Assembly: GCF_905220365.1 (NCBI RefSeq)
Contig: NC_061131.1
Span: 12,747,318 to 12,811,317, forward strand
Reading direction: 5' to 3'
Length of the DNA stretch: 64,000 bases
DNA from: Vanessa cardui
Lineage: Eukaryota > Arthropoda > Insecta > Lepidoptera > Nymphalidae
Shown here one piece after another: positions 20,016 through 33,174 of the stretch (position 1 is its first letter; every line of letters starts with the position of its first letter). The notes beneath the pieces were generated by a model. The model saw only the letters and a list, made by a program, of their open reading frames with translations, was not told where the DNA came from and made no database searches. The position numbers and the translations under genes are program-made.

Positions 20016-21170
20016 TTAGAAAATAACATCGTTTTACTATTTGGCTTAATAACCAGTAAGGCAGTTACAAAATGCATTAAGTGACATAACAATTAAATAT
20101 ATCTCAAGTCTTTATTCACTAATAAAGGAAATTCTCAAAGTTCAATAGCACTCATAATAAGCGAGCTCTGTCAATGCTTACTGATACTTTAAAGGTTAAC
20201 GTACAGGGTGTTCCAAGTTATTATACCTTATAACTTAAACAAACCCAAATGCTAATAAACTACATAACAAAACCCAGCATAGAGCCAGCACACAATTAAA
20301 ACTTGTCTCATTAATAACTAGAAATTTAGGTCACAGCCGCTGAGACTTGGCTAAGGCTCTATGGACACTGAAAACTGCATTAACTTGAAACTGCGTGATA
20401 ATTAAAAGGCATAAATATTTATAGACTACCTGCTTCGAATACTGCTTCGTTTGCGTTGTTTGGAAGTGTTTTGTGTCTTCCAATTGAGACTCCTTTTAAT
20501 CGAATATTTATTAATAATTGAAAAATATTCTTGTGTTATTTCACTTGATATTTTGCAAAGACTTTAAAACTTTTTTTGTGTTTGAAAGTGAAATCTGTGG
20601 AAATTTTGTTACTGACCACTGTATACGTCTTACATATTTATACACAGTGGTACGGTCAGTAAAATAATATTTATCTCGGCGTTTCTATAAAAATTGTACT
20701 TGTTTTATTGAAGAGGAATTTTACAACTCTACTTATAAAGTTATTTCTCTCTTCATTCTTTAAGGAGAGTTATTCTGATATTAAGTTTTCGATACTTTAT
20801 ATTGTAAGCTTTTATGTTTTACAAATTTCTCTGGCCTTATATAATTTATTGCAATCTTACTTTTAGCTAATGTTTAAGTATATGTAGAGAAAGCATAATA
20901 ATTTCAGAATGTGTGTCGCAAGCATTAAATATTGCATACTTTTATTTTCCACACTTTTTCAATTTTACAAAGTTTTATTAAAGTAACTCATAACAACTTA
21001 AAATTCGTATGACTTTTACACTTAAAAAATATCGCTGGATTATGAGTATTCTGTTATTTTATTTGTTTATATTTAGGTAAAGCAAAAAAGCAATAATTAA
21101 ATACGATAAAATAATATTTTTAAACTATCATACCCCTAAGGAAAGCTCTACTAGCCAACAACAAACAAAG
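20016..21170. other. No recognised gene
   Basis: AT-rich. An imperfect inverted repeat (TTACTGACC...ACTGTATAC and TATACACAGTGG...GGTCAGTAA) lies at about 20609-20663. Confidence 0.4.
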
Positions 21171-24100
21171 AAACGCAACCTAGAATTTTCCCCAAAGCAA
21201 GACGGAACAACTGTCCAAAACCAAGCTCTGAAAAAGAATAAAATAACTGCCTTTATAAAACAAAGAAATAATAACGTTACATAACAATTACCAACGGCCG
21301 GTCACCACGGGAGAGTTCGACCAAAACCCTCCAAGGAAAACAATGACAATAAACAAAAGAAATCTATTTATTTGCACATATAACGTTAGAACATTATCTT
21401 CAGAAGCTAAACTGATCGAGCTAAAGACAGCACTACAAATTTAAAAAATTAATCACGATATAATTGGACTAAGTGAAGTTCGCCGTCAAGGAGAGAATAT
21501 TATCGAAGATGATGACTACATCATGTACTATCTCGGCAAAACTAAAGGCCTGTACGGCGTGGGCTTCTTAGTCAAGAAAAAATACAAAGATAATATTAAA
21601 AAGTTCATTGGAATTTCAGAAAGAATCTGTGTACTCGAAATCGAAATAGAAAAATTAGATATTGCTATAATACAGGCTTACGCTCCTACTGAAAGCTCAT
21701 CTCAGGAAGATATAGATAATTTCTACGAGGACGTAGCAAAAGCTCACGACTCAACTAACTCAAAATACATAATCTCTATGGGAGATTTCAATGCCCAAAT
21801 TGGATTACCTAAGGCTCACGTAATTACAGCTCTCGGCAAATACGGCTACGGCAAAAGGAACAAACGTGGAGAGAGACTAATCCAATACGTATATGAATTT
21901 AATATGAAAATTATCAATACTATGTTCAAAACAGTCCTAAAACAGATGGACTTGGATCTCCCCTGACAGAAATACAAAAAACGAGGTTGATTATATAATG
22001 ACCACAAAACCTCAACTATTTTCAAACTTTGAAGTATTAACATCACTTCACTTTGGATCAGATCATAGAATGCTGAGAGGTACTCTACTCCTCAAACAAA
22101 CAAAAAAATGTAGAGTCAATTTTTCCAACGCACCGAGAACACTGAAAACCATTGAAGAACAGGAATTATATCTTAAAAATCTAAACAGCTACATACCTAA
22201 CCTAGTAACAACACATTTTAATTATAAAGCCGACGAATACTACAAACAAATAGTGAACGCTATACAACAAAGCTTAAGATTTATTAAAAGGACAACTAAA
22301 TGCAAAATTTTATCAGATTTGGCTCTACATCTTATGAAAGAAAGAAACGATCTACAAAATAAAAAAGAACTTAACAAGACTGAAAAAGAAAAGCTGAAAG
22401 AACTTTATAAAACTTCAAACAAAGAAATTAGAAGATGTTATAATACATACAGGATCAGCACTATACAAAGACACATTGAAAAATCAAGATCGGCCAAATA
22501 AGCATACAGAGAAATGGACAAGTCAAAGAATTGGATTACATCACTACAATCCGGCTCTACCAAAACCATATCCCGATCGAAGATTATAGAAATAGCTACA
22601 GAATTTTACGCAAAACTATACAGCCAACCAAGTTCAGTAGAACAAACTCATAAAGCCCATAAATGTAGAGCTACGTCTCCAATTCAAGAATTTACAAAAC
22701 CCGAAATTCTTAAACAGATAAAGAGACTTAAACCAGAAAAAAGCTCGGGCCCGGACGGTATAACAAATGAATGCATCAAATATGCAAGGACTCTCCTATT
22801 TACACCTATCACGATTCTATGGAATAAAATATTGCACGAAGAAGCCGTGCCACATATATGGACGGAATCCGAAATAATTTTGCTATATAAAAAAGGAGAC
22901 CCAGCGGACATTGGCAGCTATCGCCCCATAAGCCTCATGCCGTGTCTCTATAAATTATTTGCATCTTGCTTACTAGAAAGATTTTCTTCAGACATTGACA
23001 AATATCAACCGATCGAAGCTGGTTTTAGAAGCGGGTTCAGCACACTAGATCATATCCAAGTCGTCGACCAGGTAATAGAGAAATACTTGGAATTCCGCAG
23101 ACCACTATATGTAGCTTTCGTAGACTACAAAAAAGCATTTGACCCTTTATCGCATGATAGTATCTGGGAAGCACTAAAAGCTTAAAATATAGAAGAAAAA
23201 TACATAAATATCTTAAAAAATATCTACGCAAACAGTTCGAGTAGAGTCAGACTGGATAAAGTGGGTAGTAAAATCGGTATAAGTAGAGGTGTTAGACAAG
23301 GTGATCCTGTTTCTCCTAAATTGTTCATAGCTGTTCTCGAACATATAATGAAAGACTTACCGTGGTCCAAACAAGGCATTAACATAAACGGTAATTTTCT
23401 AAGCCATCTCAGATTTGCTGATGACATCATACTATTTTCAGAGAGTCCACAACAATTAAATAACATGATAAACGAACTACATCGCAAGAGTATAGAAGTG
23501 GGACTGGAGATGAACCTGGACAAAACAAAAATCATGACCAACCACCACCGAATCTTGGTCGAAAATACCCCTCTCGAATATGTATCCGAGTACATCTACC
23601 TCGGGAAACAGATGTCATTCAGCAATGATAGGAATAAAGATGAAGTAGAGCGAAGAATAGCGACTGCCTGGAGAAAATATTGGACTCACAAGGAGATATT
23701 CAAATCGCAACTCCCTCTGTCGACCAAAAAAATAATCATGGACTCAGAAATTCTACCATGCCTCACCTATGGTTGCCAAACTTGGACGTTTGATCACAAA
23801 ACCAGACAAAAAATCGAGACTACTCAAAGAAGAATGGAAAGGAGCTGTCTAGGTATCAGTCTAAGAGACAAAGTGAAAAATATAGTAATCCGAAAAAGAA
23901 CAAAAGTAACTGATGCTCTAATTTTTGCCTTGCAAAGAAAATGGAAATGGGCGGGTCATGTCGCCAGGTACAGGGACAACAGATGGACCTTTAGAATACT
24001 AAATTGGTTGGGTCCAAAAGGTACAAGAGCAAGAGGCCGGCCATATTCAAGATGGGCAGATGAGCTAATAGCAGCGGCTGGCCAGGAATGGATGGTTGCT

Positions 24101-24292
24101 GCCAGGGATAGAAAAAGATGGAATTCCTTGGAGGAGGCTTTTACCCGTAGCGTTATGCTCAATAATTAAATTAGATTGTTATATTTTTTTTATATTTAGT
24201 TAATTTGCATGTTACGTATTTTGTTGATTTTTTTTAATTATAATTTTTGTGTGGAAATAAATAAAGCTGTAATAATAATAATAATAATAAAG
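21171..24292 (+). pseudogene. RTE-clade non-LTR retrotransposon, nearly full length, disabled
   Basis: The ORF starts at ATG 21343 (TYNVRTL, typical endonuclease start). The endonuclease shows LSEVRRQG, IQAYAPTE and MGDFNAQIG. RT shows SSGPDGITNE, YRPISLMPCLYKL, AFVDYKKAFD, SRGVRQGDPVSP and the catalytic FADD, followed by the RTE-type tail YGCQTWTF ... RRMERSCLGISLRDKV ... WKWAGHVAR and GRPYSRWADE, ending in TAA at 24169. Three in-frame TAA stops (about 21443, 22499-22501, 23183-23185) and one frameshift between 21964 and 21998 break it. The 3' end is AATAAATAAAGCTG followed by (TAA)n at 24270-24290, the usual RTE tail. The limited damage suggests moderately recent death. Start of the 5' untranslated region is approximate. 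Confidence 0.9.
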
Positions 24293-24299
24293 CAAATTT

Positions 24300-24895
24300 C
24301 GTGCATGGTAAGGTTTTTGTTTAAATAATTTATTTAGTTTACGTAAAAAAGAAAATTTAAAAATGTCTCTTATTTTAAATATACACGTACTATATTCTAG
24401 TTTTCATATTAAGTACAGTAAGATATATGTAGAACGTTGTTCCATCAGACGGCTTCTAACAGAGAAACAAATCAAGAGTCCTTTGGTTTTCCTCCAACAA
24501 AGACAATTTGGACAAATATATCGAGATAATACACACAGATATATCGATAATAGGTGACAATATCCCCAAGGTAGGTCCTACCCTAATTCTGTTAGGGCTA
24601 ATTTCGACTGTAACAAGAATGAAGGATAGCTTATTGAATAAAAAACTTTTAATATTGGTGATTTATGGAAAAGGTTATCGACAAAATTCACACAAAAATA
24701 ATTAACCTTTTTTATGAGAGCTGGCCGTTGTAAAGTTATCGTTTTTTTCTTTTAGAAATTTCTATATTTCTGGAAGAAAGTAGCTTATTAGTGGAGAACA
24801 AGCTAAGTGTTATAAATCGTGATATCTAATTACTTTGACTTAATTTTGTTAAAAGATTTTCATACAATACAATACGATTTGGGAACCTTCAAATA
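24300..24895. other. No recognised feature
   Basis: AT-rich flank of the RTE insertion. Short frames here are not gene-like. Confidence 0.4.
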
Positions 24896-24897
24896 AC

Positions 24898-25022
24898 GTT
24901 AATTTCGTACTCCTTCCTTAAAGGCCGACAACGCACCTGCAAGACCCCCGTTGTTGCAGATGTCCATGGGTGGTGGAAATCACTATCCATCAGGTGAGCA
25001 TCCTGCTCGTTTGCTCCCTATA
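24898..25022 (+). repeat. 3'-end fragment of the Jockey/CR1-type LINE
   Basis: Matches the end of the element at 17243-19824: CGTACTCCTTCCTTAAAGGC, AACGCACCTGCAAG, GTTGCAGATGTCCATG and CATCAGGTGAGCATCCTGCT. Extreme 5' truncation is typical of LINE insertions. Confidence 0.85.
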
Positions 25023-25588
25023 AAAAAATATGTACAAGAAAGTGACATAAAGCAGAACATCGCATATGGTAACTACATTACTCTGTACGAGTACAATTTG
25101 TATTTTATATTTCAGGTTCATTTAATTGGCCAAGACCTTATAAGATATTAATCAAATTGTCTAAATAATTTAAATCTCAATAATAATAATAAAATAAGTA
25201 TTAAAGCAATACCAGATACACACCCTGTATTAGTTCGACTTATAACATAACCCTCATATTTTATCTCGTGTGTTCATTTAAATATCTTGTAAGCCTTTTG
25301 AACTAAACTCATTTTTTTATAATCATCTCGCGCTTGATAGCATTTGAAAAATCGCAAGGTTACTTATATGTTTGATTAAATATTGATATAATTCAGATTG
25401 GAGCGTGTAAAATAAACCAAAATTACAAATAAAAAGTGAGTTTATTAACAAATTATTACATATATTACTTTTTATAGCACTTACTTAATGTAAAAGGTTA
25501 CTTTTACAATATCATGTTAAATGTATAAAATTATTCTTGTAGCATTCTTATCACTTTTCCAAGCGCTCAAAATTGATACAGTAACTTT
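25023..25588. other. No recognised feature
   Basis: AT-rich with no ORF or repeat recognised. Confidence 0.4.
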
Positions 25589-25589
25589 T

Positions 25590-25850
25590 TTTTCTTTTTA
25601 ATGGAATTGTTTGGCGGACGAGCATATGGGCCACCTGATGGTAAGTGGTCACCATCACCTTTAGACAATGACGCTGTAAGAAATATTATCTATTCCTTAC
25701 ATCGACAATGCGTCACCAACCTTGTGAACTAAGATGCTATGTCCCTTGTGCCTGTAGTTACACTGGCTCACTCACCCTTCAACTGTTGTTTGGCGGTAGA
25801 ATAACTGATGAGTGGGTGGTAACTACCCAGACGTACTTGCACAAAGCCCT
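25590..25850 (+). repeat. Dispersed repeat family C, well preserved
   Basis: All landmarks: GGCGGACGAGCATATGGGCC, CACCTGATGGTAAGTGGTCA, AGACAATGACGCTGTAAGAA, TGTGCCTGTAGTTACACTGG, TTGTTTGGCGGTAGAATAAC, GATGAGTGGGTGGTAACTAC and GCACAAAGCCCTACCA. Its 70-codon frame is a by-product. Confidence 0.85.
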
Positions 25851-26130
25851 ACCAGCAAGAATATTAAAGAGCTTAATGTCAATAATCCTAATGTTAATTG
25901 TATTTGAAATTAATTCATAATGTGTATATCTTTGCACGTTGCATAATATTCACGTAGATATGTCGTTTGTTTTGTATACTTTTTACGTGCATGAATATTG
26001 CGTTACGCGCCGTGTACGTTTACTGTTTAGCTAATGTGTTTTTTATAACTCAATTCAGTATATACGTATCATTTAATTTTTACGATATTTCTACTATGTT
26101 TAACAAGTTGGTTATGTTTTGTTTATGTTA

Positions 26131-26310
26131 AACTAGTATTCTCATGCAGCTTTGTTCGCGTTTTAGGATGTTAGTTGTCATGTGTCAGGCATACAAGTAG
26201 CCTATGTCCTTATCTCGGAGTTCAATTTTGCTTCATACCAAATTTCATCAAAATCCTGTCAAAATCGGTCCAACCGTTCCTTACACAGACATAGAAACGT
26301 AAAAATATGT
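26131..26310 (-). repeat. Helitron-like repeat related to family D
   Basis: On the plus strand it reads ACTAGTATTCTCATGCAGC, GTCATGTGTCAGGCATACAA, TAGCCTATGTCCTTATCTCG, GCTTCATACCAAATTTCATC, and then AAAATCGGTCCAACCGTTCC, which differs from the family D opening. Confidence 0.65.
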
Positions 26311-26394
26311 CATTTTGGTACTGTACATGATAATCCATGATATGCAAATAGTAAAAAGCTGTTATTTTAATATTATAGATGGTATTAGGGAGAA

Positions 26395-26600
26395 GGGCAT
26401 ATTGGGCGCCTGGTAAGTGATCACATTACATCGTACATCGACAGTGACAAACACAAACCTAAGGATCTATATAGCAGTATGAACCCTACAAGCTGCACTG
26501 GCTCACTCACCCTTTGTAAGCATTGTTGCTTAACACACCGATTTACATGATAACTGAGTGTTAAATAAAGGAGCTTGCACTAAGCCCTACAACCATGTAA
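26395..26600 (+). repeat. Dispersed repeat family C, diverged
   Basis: GGGCATATTGGGCGCCTGGT, AGCTGCACTGGCTCACTCAC and GCTTGCACTAAGCCCTACAA mark a degraded copy. Confidence 0.65.
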
Positions 26601-27620
26601 CTGCAATGTGCGCTGTGATAATTATTTGTACCATCTACATTAATGTTTGTGTGTCATATTTCATCGTGTCAGTAGTGTACGCTATGGATTTCCCGGATAA
26701 GGAAGATCTTGTTAATAGTCCATTAAATTGCCGCGGCACGCGACGACATGCTTCGGATTGGTTCGCTATTTATCGTTGGTTTGGCTATACGGCCACTAAT
26801 AGAGAGATCTCTGTAAAACGTGGACAAATAATCTTGATATTAATTTAATGGTGCCAATTTTCTCGAAATACTTTTTTCTCCTCTATCAGAAAGAGCCAGG
26901 ATGATATATAGAGTATTTAAATGTTATATAAATAGTCGATAGACTTATAATGGCTAAGTATATAATTGAAACATAAAATAACGGAAGAAAAAGAAAATAG
27001 CTTTCAGTTCAAAATTTAATACAAATCCTTTTCAAATCATCATGGTAATATCCTTAAAAAAATGTTTATGTTTAAACAATAGTTCTTTCGTCAAAATCTT
27101 TTCGATAAATTCATATGGGCATGAGAATTTTAAATAATAATTTAAACAATTTAGCCAATTAATTTTCCTTTTATATAAGTCTTGAGCTGGTTACATTTGT
27201 ATAATTTAATATCTTCTATATATAGGCAGGCAGGCTGCCGAATTTTTAGGATAAAATAAATTATGATTCAGACATCCAGATTGAATGAGATTTAGTTATT
27301 AGTTACAGATTAATTATTATTACTCAAGGGTATATGATCTTAAATCTGATTACAATGTTATCTCGTAGAACACTATTCTGTCGACTCAAAAACGCTAAAT
27401 ATTTGGCTAATAATTATTATTTTAGTTATTATTCTCCATACTTATTAAGGGCATTATACCTTTTGCAACTTATTATAAGATAACGTAAGTCGAGTTAAAA
27501 AGATGATAAAAAAGCGTTTAGCGAATGATTACCAGTCAGGGTGTTAATAGACATAATTATTTAATTGTATTTAATTAACACAACTTTGTATTTTTAAATT
27601 TTTAAAAAGGGTAACTACTG
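26601..27620. other. No recognised gene
   Basis: A 96-codon frame (26558-26848) begins inside the family C repeat and has no recognised domain. The rest is AT-rich. Confidence 0.4.
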
Positions 27621-27624
27621 TGTT

Positions 27625-27762
27625 TCATGCCCGTTCTTCTCGGTAGAAACTGTATTTCAAACCGGTGGTATCTTCACTTAATATTTTTTAATAAGTAACT
27701 AGTTTAAAAATTATTTGTAAAAGTCTACTTGATTTTGATTTTGAGGATTCTTTTAATTTATT
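27625..27762 (-). repeat. Dispersed repeat family G
   Basis: Opposite-strand relative of 59857-60000. The plus strand shows CCCGTTCTTCTCGGTAGAAA, TTCAAACCGGTGGTATCTTC and AAAAGTCTACTTGATTTTGA. Confidence 0.65.
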
Positions 27763-28274
27763 CAGGTATGAAATGGAATGTCTTCCTTCTCGTGGCCCCA
27801 AACAAAGATTTACCTCGTATTACTCCATGGAGCATGTTGACCTATTGCGTATGTGTGCTCACACGTACAAACAATGAATAAATGGAACAATACGATTTAG
27901 TAACTATTGTTAGTTATTGTAAGCTAGCGATCTATCACCGGCGTTGCTCGCTTCGTTCTCTCCGACCATTGTTCCTTATATAAGTGTACACTTCACTGCT
28001 CATTGAATAGTCACAAGATAAACGTGGAATTTATAATAACTGTGTATTTGGAATTTGCTTGCGGCTTTGTTGCCAGATACGTTTTATTCTCGACGAGCTT
28101 GCTGATTGTCATTACGCAAAATGTTTGTGAATTTTTTAGGGTTGTGTTCTATATGCTTCCTGGTCTATAATATATAAAGTAGATGTAATTATTTACGTAA
28201 TATGCGATAATAATCCCGCATTAGTTTCATACTTTCGTTCCTAAGTCCTTTTGGCTACTATGGTCCTTATATTT

Positions 28275-28350
28275 AAGTATAAATAAATAAACATTGGACA
28301 ACATCAAATACATCACTCTGATCCCACTTTAAGTGGCTAAAACACTTAAA
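28275..28350 (+). repeat. Dispersed repeat family H, short copy
   Basis: AAATAAACATTGGACAACAT followed by ACATCACTCTGATCCCACTT and TAAGTGGCTAAAACACTT. A longer copy is at 34848-35010. Confidence 0.6.
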
Positions 28351-30510
28351 AGTAATTTTAGAGGAAAAATTGTAACAATGAAAAAAATAAAAATATAGTA
28401 TTCCACACTATTAATTTTCCTCGATGGTAGCATTTGACATATTCTATAACCATGGCATATTCTACTGCCAAATAGCAGTAATCATTATATTCTTGTATTC
28501 CATATACCAGTATCAAAAACACCTGTTTTAACCCAGTGGCTTAAGTCAAGGCAGGTCAACTGCACAGAAAATATATACAATTATATAGCCCACTCTTTGC
28601 CTTATTTTCTTAATCCAATGAACAGTAATCAAATACGACCATACCATATGAGAAGTATCAAAGCCTATTTTTATTTTTCGGAAGCCCGACTAAAAACATT
28701 TCCTACTAAGCTCCGAGCAGATATTAGTTGATAATAAAGCTGTATAATTTTTTTAAGTTAGCCTAAAGCCAAACAGGTGTTTAACGACCCATATAAATAA
28801 AATAATATTCACATTGATTTAAATAATATGTACAAACGAACTTCTCAGAATTCTCTATAATTCCTATGGATTTTCACTCAACCTATTTGATTGTAAGCAC
28901 AATAAGTGCTTACAATGAAATCATTGAATATATTATCAGAGATCGTAGGTTTTAAGAATTGAAATCTTGAAGTATGTCGATAACATAAAATAAATTGGCA
29001 TTTTATGAGTTGTTAGTGATAAAAAGTGACCGAAAACTGTCACCAAGCTTTTGTAAATAATTCGCATGAAAATCGCCAACTATTTCTGAAGACGGATCAC
29101 GGAAGTATCCAAACATATCAGCGATTTCGGTTTTAGTTGATGGACTTATTCAATCCGGTCTCAACTAGATAGATATCCCTCTAGCAGCTTAGTTATTGTT
29201 TTTCATAGGAAATAAAGCAATTGGAAATATTTAATTGGAATTTTCAAATCTACAATCCAATTGAATGAATTATGCCTGTTCTTTTTGATTTAAGCATTGT
29301 AGTAAGCATAGCAATCCCTGATCCAGTTTTATTATTTATACCCGAAACTTATGTTGAAAAGGGGCACGGGTTAGAAGTAAATATATTCTGAAGTAACTCT
29401 TAATATGTTTAAAATCACCAATCATCAGTATGAGGATTCGTACAATGATTGGCTAGCAGTGAACTTCTACGGGGTATCAATAGTTATAAAAACATTCTGC
29501 GCCTTAAATTTTTGGGAGCGTCAAACGACTTTTAAGTATACAGCCACTCATAACACTCAAGTTATAAAGCCATCTGAAACAGAGCCTCACCTCATCCGTT
29601 CTCATAGCTGAGGTGAGATGAGGTACATAATTATCAATAATTGACTAAAAGGGTAACAAATGAAAAACGTTGTACGTATATTATTTTAAATTGAATGCTC
29701 GCTTATTACCTCTTTAACCCGTGACACATCCATTATCATCACACAAGTCAAACTCAACGAAAACCCGAACCTCTAATGCTTATTCAAATTCCAATTTGTC
29801 AGTTTATAAACATAAAACATTACACACTGACGTTACGACGCATAAAAGAGATGTCAAACGGATTGAGAAGTTTACGGGTGTTCATGACTTCACAACAACA
29901 TGTATCTTATTTGTATACATTAAGGGTTGTTTTCGCGTGTGCTATTTATTTAGCGGTAATGCCGCTGTGGGCTACATTTTCATTGTCAAATAAATGTAAT
30001 TTACGTCATGTTACCCCTTACCTCGGGCTATGCAGCGAATTCAGTGATAAGAATATTGATTTTGTTATTTATTACTGAAGATAGACCGAGCATATTGTGG
30101 TAACATTGTTAATGTGACAATAATTGCTTATTATGGTATCTCTATTGATAGTGTTCGAGAATAAATATAAATTATCATATTATAATCATGCTTGCCCACT
30201 ATATATTCTTGGAGTTAGATAGATATATATCTCATATATACATCTATATGAATAATGAGGCAAAAGAGTTCAGTGTGTTACTGTTTACGTAGATTTTTTT
30301 CAGTTTAGTAGATATTTCGAATAAAGAAATAAGAGTAAACAGTAAATGTTTGTTACATTTTCCCATAATAGGCTATTTGACAATGCGAAAAATAAATTGT
30401 GAATTATTGTAATCAGTGTATATTCTGAGTTTAAAAATGGTTATTTACTAACGTAACTTAAAAATAATACTTAATTTATTCAAAAAACAATAAATAAAAA
30501 TGCATTTTTT
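28351..30510. other. No recognised gene
   Basis: AT-rich. Frames of 90 and 100 codons overlap each other at 29721-30078 in different phases. The 100-codon one has a hydrophobic segment (VVFACAIYLAVMPLWATFSL) but no domain and no splice context I can support. Confidence 0.4.
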
Positions 30511-30514
30511 CAAA

Positions 30515-30690
30515 CGTTTGTCACGTGACACAAAACGCTCCTGATTGGCCGGGCTTATGATGAAGTCACTTTCTTGTAAACTTTGCTTTTCTACTATATA
30601 TACCACAGATTAAAATACAGCAAAGTGACGTCACCGACCCCATTGCAGCGCCATATTGTCCAAGTAGCGTTTTCGCGCGTTATTTAAATA
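30515..30690. promoter_or_regulatory. Promoter-like motif cluster (tentative)
   Basis: In 175 bp there is a palindromic E-box GTCACGTGAC (30520-30529), ATTGG (an inverted CCAAT box, 30544), TATATATA (30595), a full CRE-like palindrome GTGACGTCAC (30625-30634), GCGCCATATTG, and a CpG-rich TTTTCGCGCG. No transcript or ORF follows on either strand that I can name, so it may be a diverged mobile-element promoter rather than a host promoter. Confidence 0.3.
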
Positions 30691-31664
30691 TGGAATTTTT
30701 AATATGATATTTTTCGGCAAATATGTACTAGAAATAAAAAAAATAACTTTTACTGGGATCCTTAACCTCTACTAAATAATATAAAATGGATTTTAAAAAC
30801 CAGTCAAAAAGTCTATTTCAATATCATTATTGTTGTATTATTATTCGTATTGTTAAAAATGCTAGCCAAGCCTAGCTGGTTTTAAATTTTTATTTTAATT
30901 AAAATTATTAAAACATATTACATAAACTTTAATTTAGAATTTAAATCTTGGTGTTTAGGATATGTGTCGAACAGCAGAACTTAGCAATGATATGTACTAA
31001 TTTGGATGTTGAGTAAGCCAATGTAACTGTCATATCATACCTTGGGCAGCATATTTAATGGGAACATATTGTGTTAAAAATAATTTCAATTCATCGTAAG
31101 CAGGAGCCTTTGCTCGGTCATTCCATAGTGTAATTGAAATGAGAATATTTGCTATTAAAAATAAATTCATTCGCGCTTCTGTAAATTTTTCCCGTTACTC
31201 TTTTGTTTTTATTTTCCATATATAAACAATATTCAACAATCAACCTAATACGAGTATACATAACACATTGAATATACGTGAAGCAGCTTAAGACGTATTC
31301 AATGTTATTCGCAATGTTCTATGGAGTTGTGAAAATTGAAATAATTATCACCTTAAAACAGATGTTCTGTAAAGCGGGCCGTGTTAATCCGTTATTTGTT
31401 GTATGGAATGAATAATTCATGAGATGAGAGATACACCATTGATCGGTACGGATTATTTATCGTTATCCTACCATTAGGCGATGTCGTTAGGAAAAGACGG
31501 TGATCGCATTCGCTGTAATGACACTGCATTCGATAGTACTATTTTATCGATGGTGGTGCTCTATGCAAGTCCGTTGATGTTGTTCATTGAGCTTAACAGA
31601 AATGTATCCTGATTTTAGTGATGTCTGAGTTTCATTAATTTGCATAAAGTAGAAAAAAATTAAA

Positions 31665-31831
31665 GTTACAGCCCGTAAATTTCCCAATGCTGGGATAAGG
31701 CCCCCTCTTCCATTAAGGAGAGGGTTTGGAATATATTCCACCACGCTGTCCAATGCGGGTTGGTGGAATGCACATATGGCAGAATTTCTATGAAATTAGA
31801 CACATGCAGGTTTCCTCAAGATGTTTTCCTG
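31665..31831 (-). mobile_element. SINE (Metulj-like), 5'-truncated
   Basis: Minus-strand tail and body: TACAGCCCGTAAATTTCCCA, CCATTAAGGAGAGGGTTTGG, AATGCGGGTTGGTGGAATGC and GACACATGCAGGTTTCCTC. It breaks off before the tRNA-like head. Confidence 0.85.
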
Positions 31832-31834
31832 TTT

Positions 31835-32375
31835 TGATTTTGTATTCAAAATTTGATCAAATTTTAATGTTTTATGTATAGTTAAGGTAATTGGAACGAT
31901 GTACTTCTACGCTGATTACAGCGCTTATGTACAATAATAAAAAAAAACGCGGCGCGCCCCCTCCAGGCAAAATTGTCCGTTCTTTTCGGCTCTCTCTGTA
32001 TTTTTTATTTTCATACGGTATTTTTACATATTTCTACGTACTTAACTCTTTTTATTTTGTCTTTTAGGTATTCAAAAAATATATAGCGAAAACAACTTGA
32101 ATCCAATCGAGTTTTCCAAGATATATCGCGTTTTATTTTTAATTAAAGCGTCAAATGTTCGAACATTGTTTAGAGTATCAACGGCCTCATAGATGGTTTA
32201 CGCTAAATTTGCCAATGAGATAGCGTATCGGATTCATGGCTTGTAAAACCTGATGAAAGGGACAGAACGAGCTGTGGGCACATTGAAAAATGATATTTCT
32301 TTTCAAATTGAATTCCTTTAGATAAAATCATGATTGATTTTAAATTATTCTATATTCAAAAAGTGTAATGAATTT
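31835..32375. other. No recognised feature
   Basis: AT-rich with one short GC block (GCGGCGCGCCCCCTCCAGGC, near 31950). No gene seen. Confidence 0.4.
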
Positions 32376-32379
32376 ACCT

Positions 32380-32676
32380 AATCTATACATATAATAAAGT
32401 TGGAGTGTTTGTTTGTAATATTAAAATAGCCCTTTTTTACTCAATGCATTTGTATGTATACACGGTACATATACTAAAATAACATTTTTACAACTTTTTT
32501 TCTGATTGTGTATCTGTCTATTCCGACTAATCTCTGGAACGGCTGGACCGATTTTGACGGGATTTTTACTTTCAGATAATTGAAATAATAAGGAGTAACA
32601 TAGACGAAAATATTTTCTTTTGTTAATTCAAACGCGTACAAGGTCGTGGGCACAGCTGGTTTTTATATATAGATAG
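32380..32676 (+). repeat. Helitron-like repeat family E, uninterrupted
   Basis: Starts CTAATCTATACATATAATAA, then TGTTTGTAATATTAAAATAG, TACACGGTACATATACTAAA, GGAACGGCTGGACCGATTTT, AAATAATAAGGAGTAACATA and AACGCGTACAAGG, ending in GGGCACAGCTGG. It is the reference copy for the split one at 17168-20015 and the minus copy at 41262-41462. Confidence 0.75.
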
Positions 32677-32771
32677 TGTCGCAATGAGGACGAACTGAAA
32701 CAAATGAACTTCATTATCTTGGTGTGCGTGACAACTAAGCTTATCATTACCCAAACGTCATACTATTTTAC

Positions 32772-32820
32772 TTGTGTGTATGTGTGTGTGTGCGTGTGTG
32801 TGTGTGTGTGTGTGCGCGTA
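32772..32820. repeat. (GT)n microsatellite
   Basis: GT dinucleotide run with a few A or C interruptions. The cysteine-valine ORF it creates is not a gene. Confidence 0.95.
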
Positions 32821-33174
32821 GTGATCAATTACTGGTCATCTTACAGTTTTCGACACTTTCTCTATCCCAATATTTACAGATTGTCAAAGCTGATATACAA
32901 ATAATATAAAGATTTTATAATCGAAATTTAAATCTCAATGCTTTAAAGTATGGGTTAATATTTTGTATCCTGTCAGGTACAGTTGTCCTCTGTTGACGAA
33001 AAGGGTCAAAGAGCTTATCTCACTACGATGTACTTTCGCTGAGCACGAAATGGATTATGAGATACAAATACTAACTAAACATTTCGTAGAGACCCACGTA
33101 TTTATCAACAGATTTACTTCTGGTTGATTTATAATTATAATTGTAATATTCCTTAATTAAATAACAATTTTTTT

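Noticed and set aside
20205..25230. ACAGGGTGT near 20210 and its complement ACACCCTGT near 25217 as terminal repeats of one large element around the RTE copy
   Set aside because: Similarity stops after about 9 bases and no target duplication is seen.
29721..30078. Two overlapping ORFs of 90 and 100 codons
   Set aside because: No recognisable domain, start context or splice sites. Open frames of this size occur by chance in such DNA.
32704..32904. 66-codon ORF with a Cys-Val repeat
   Set aside because: It is created by the GT microsatellite.
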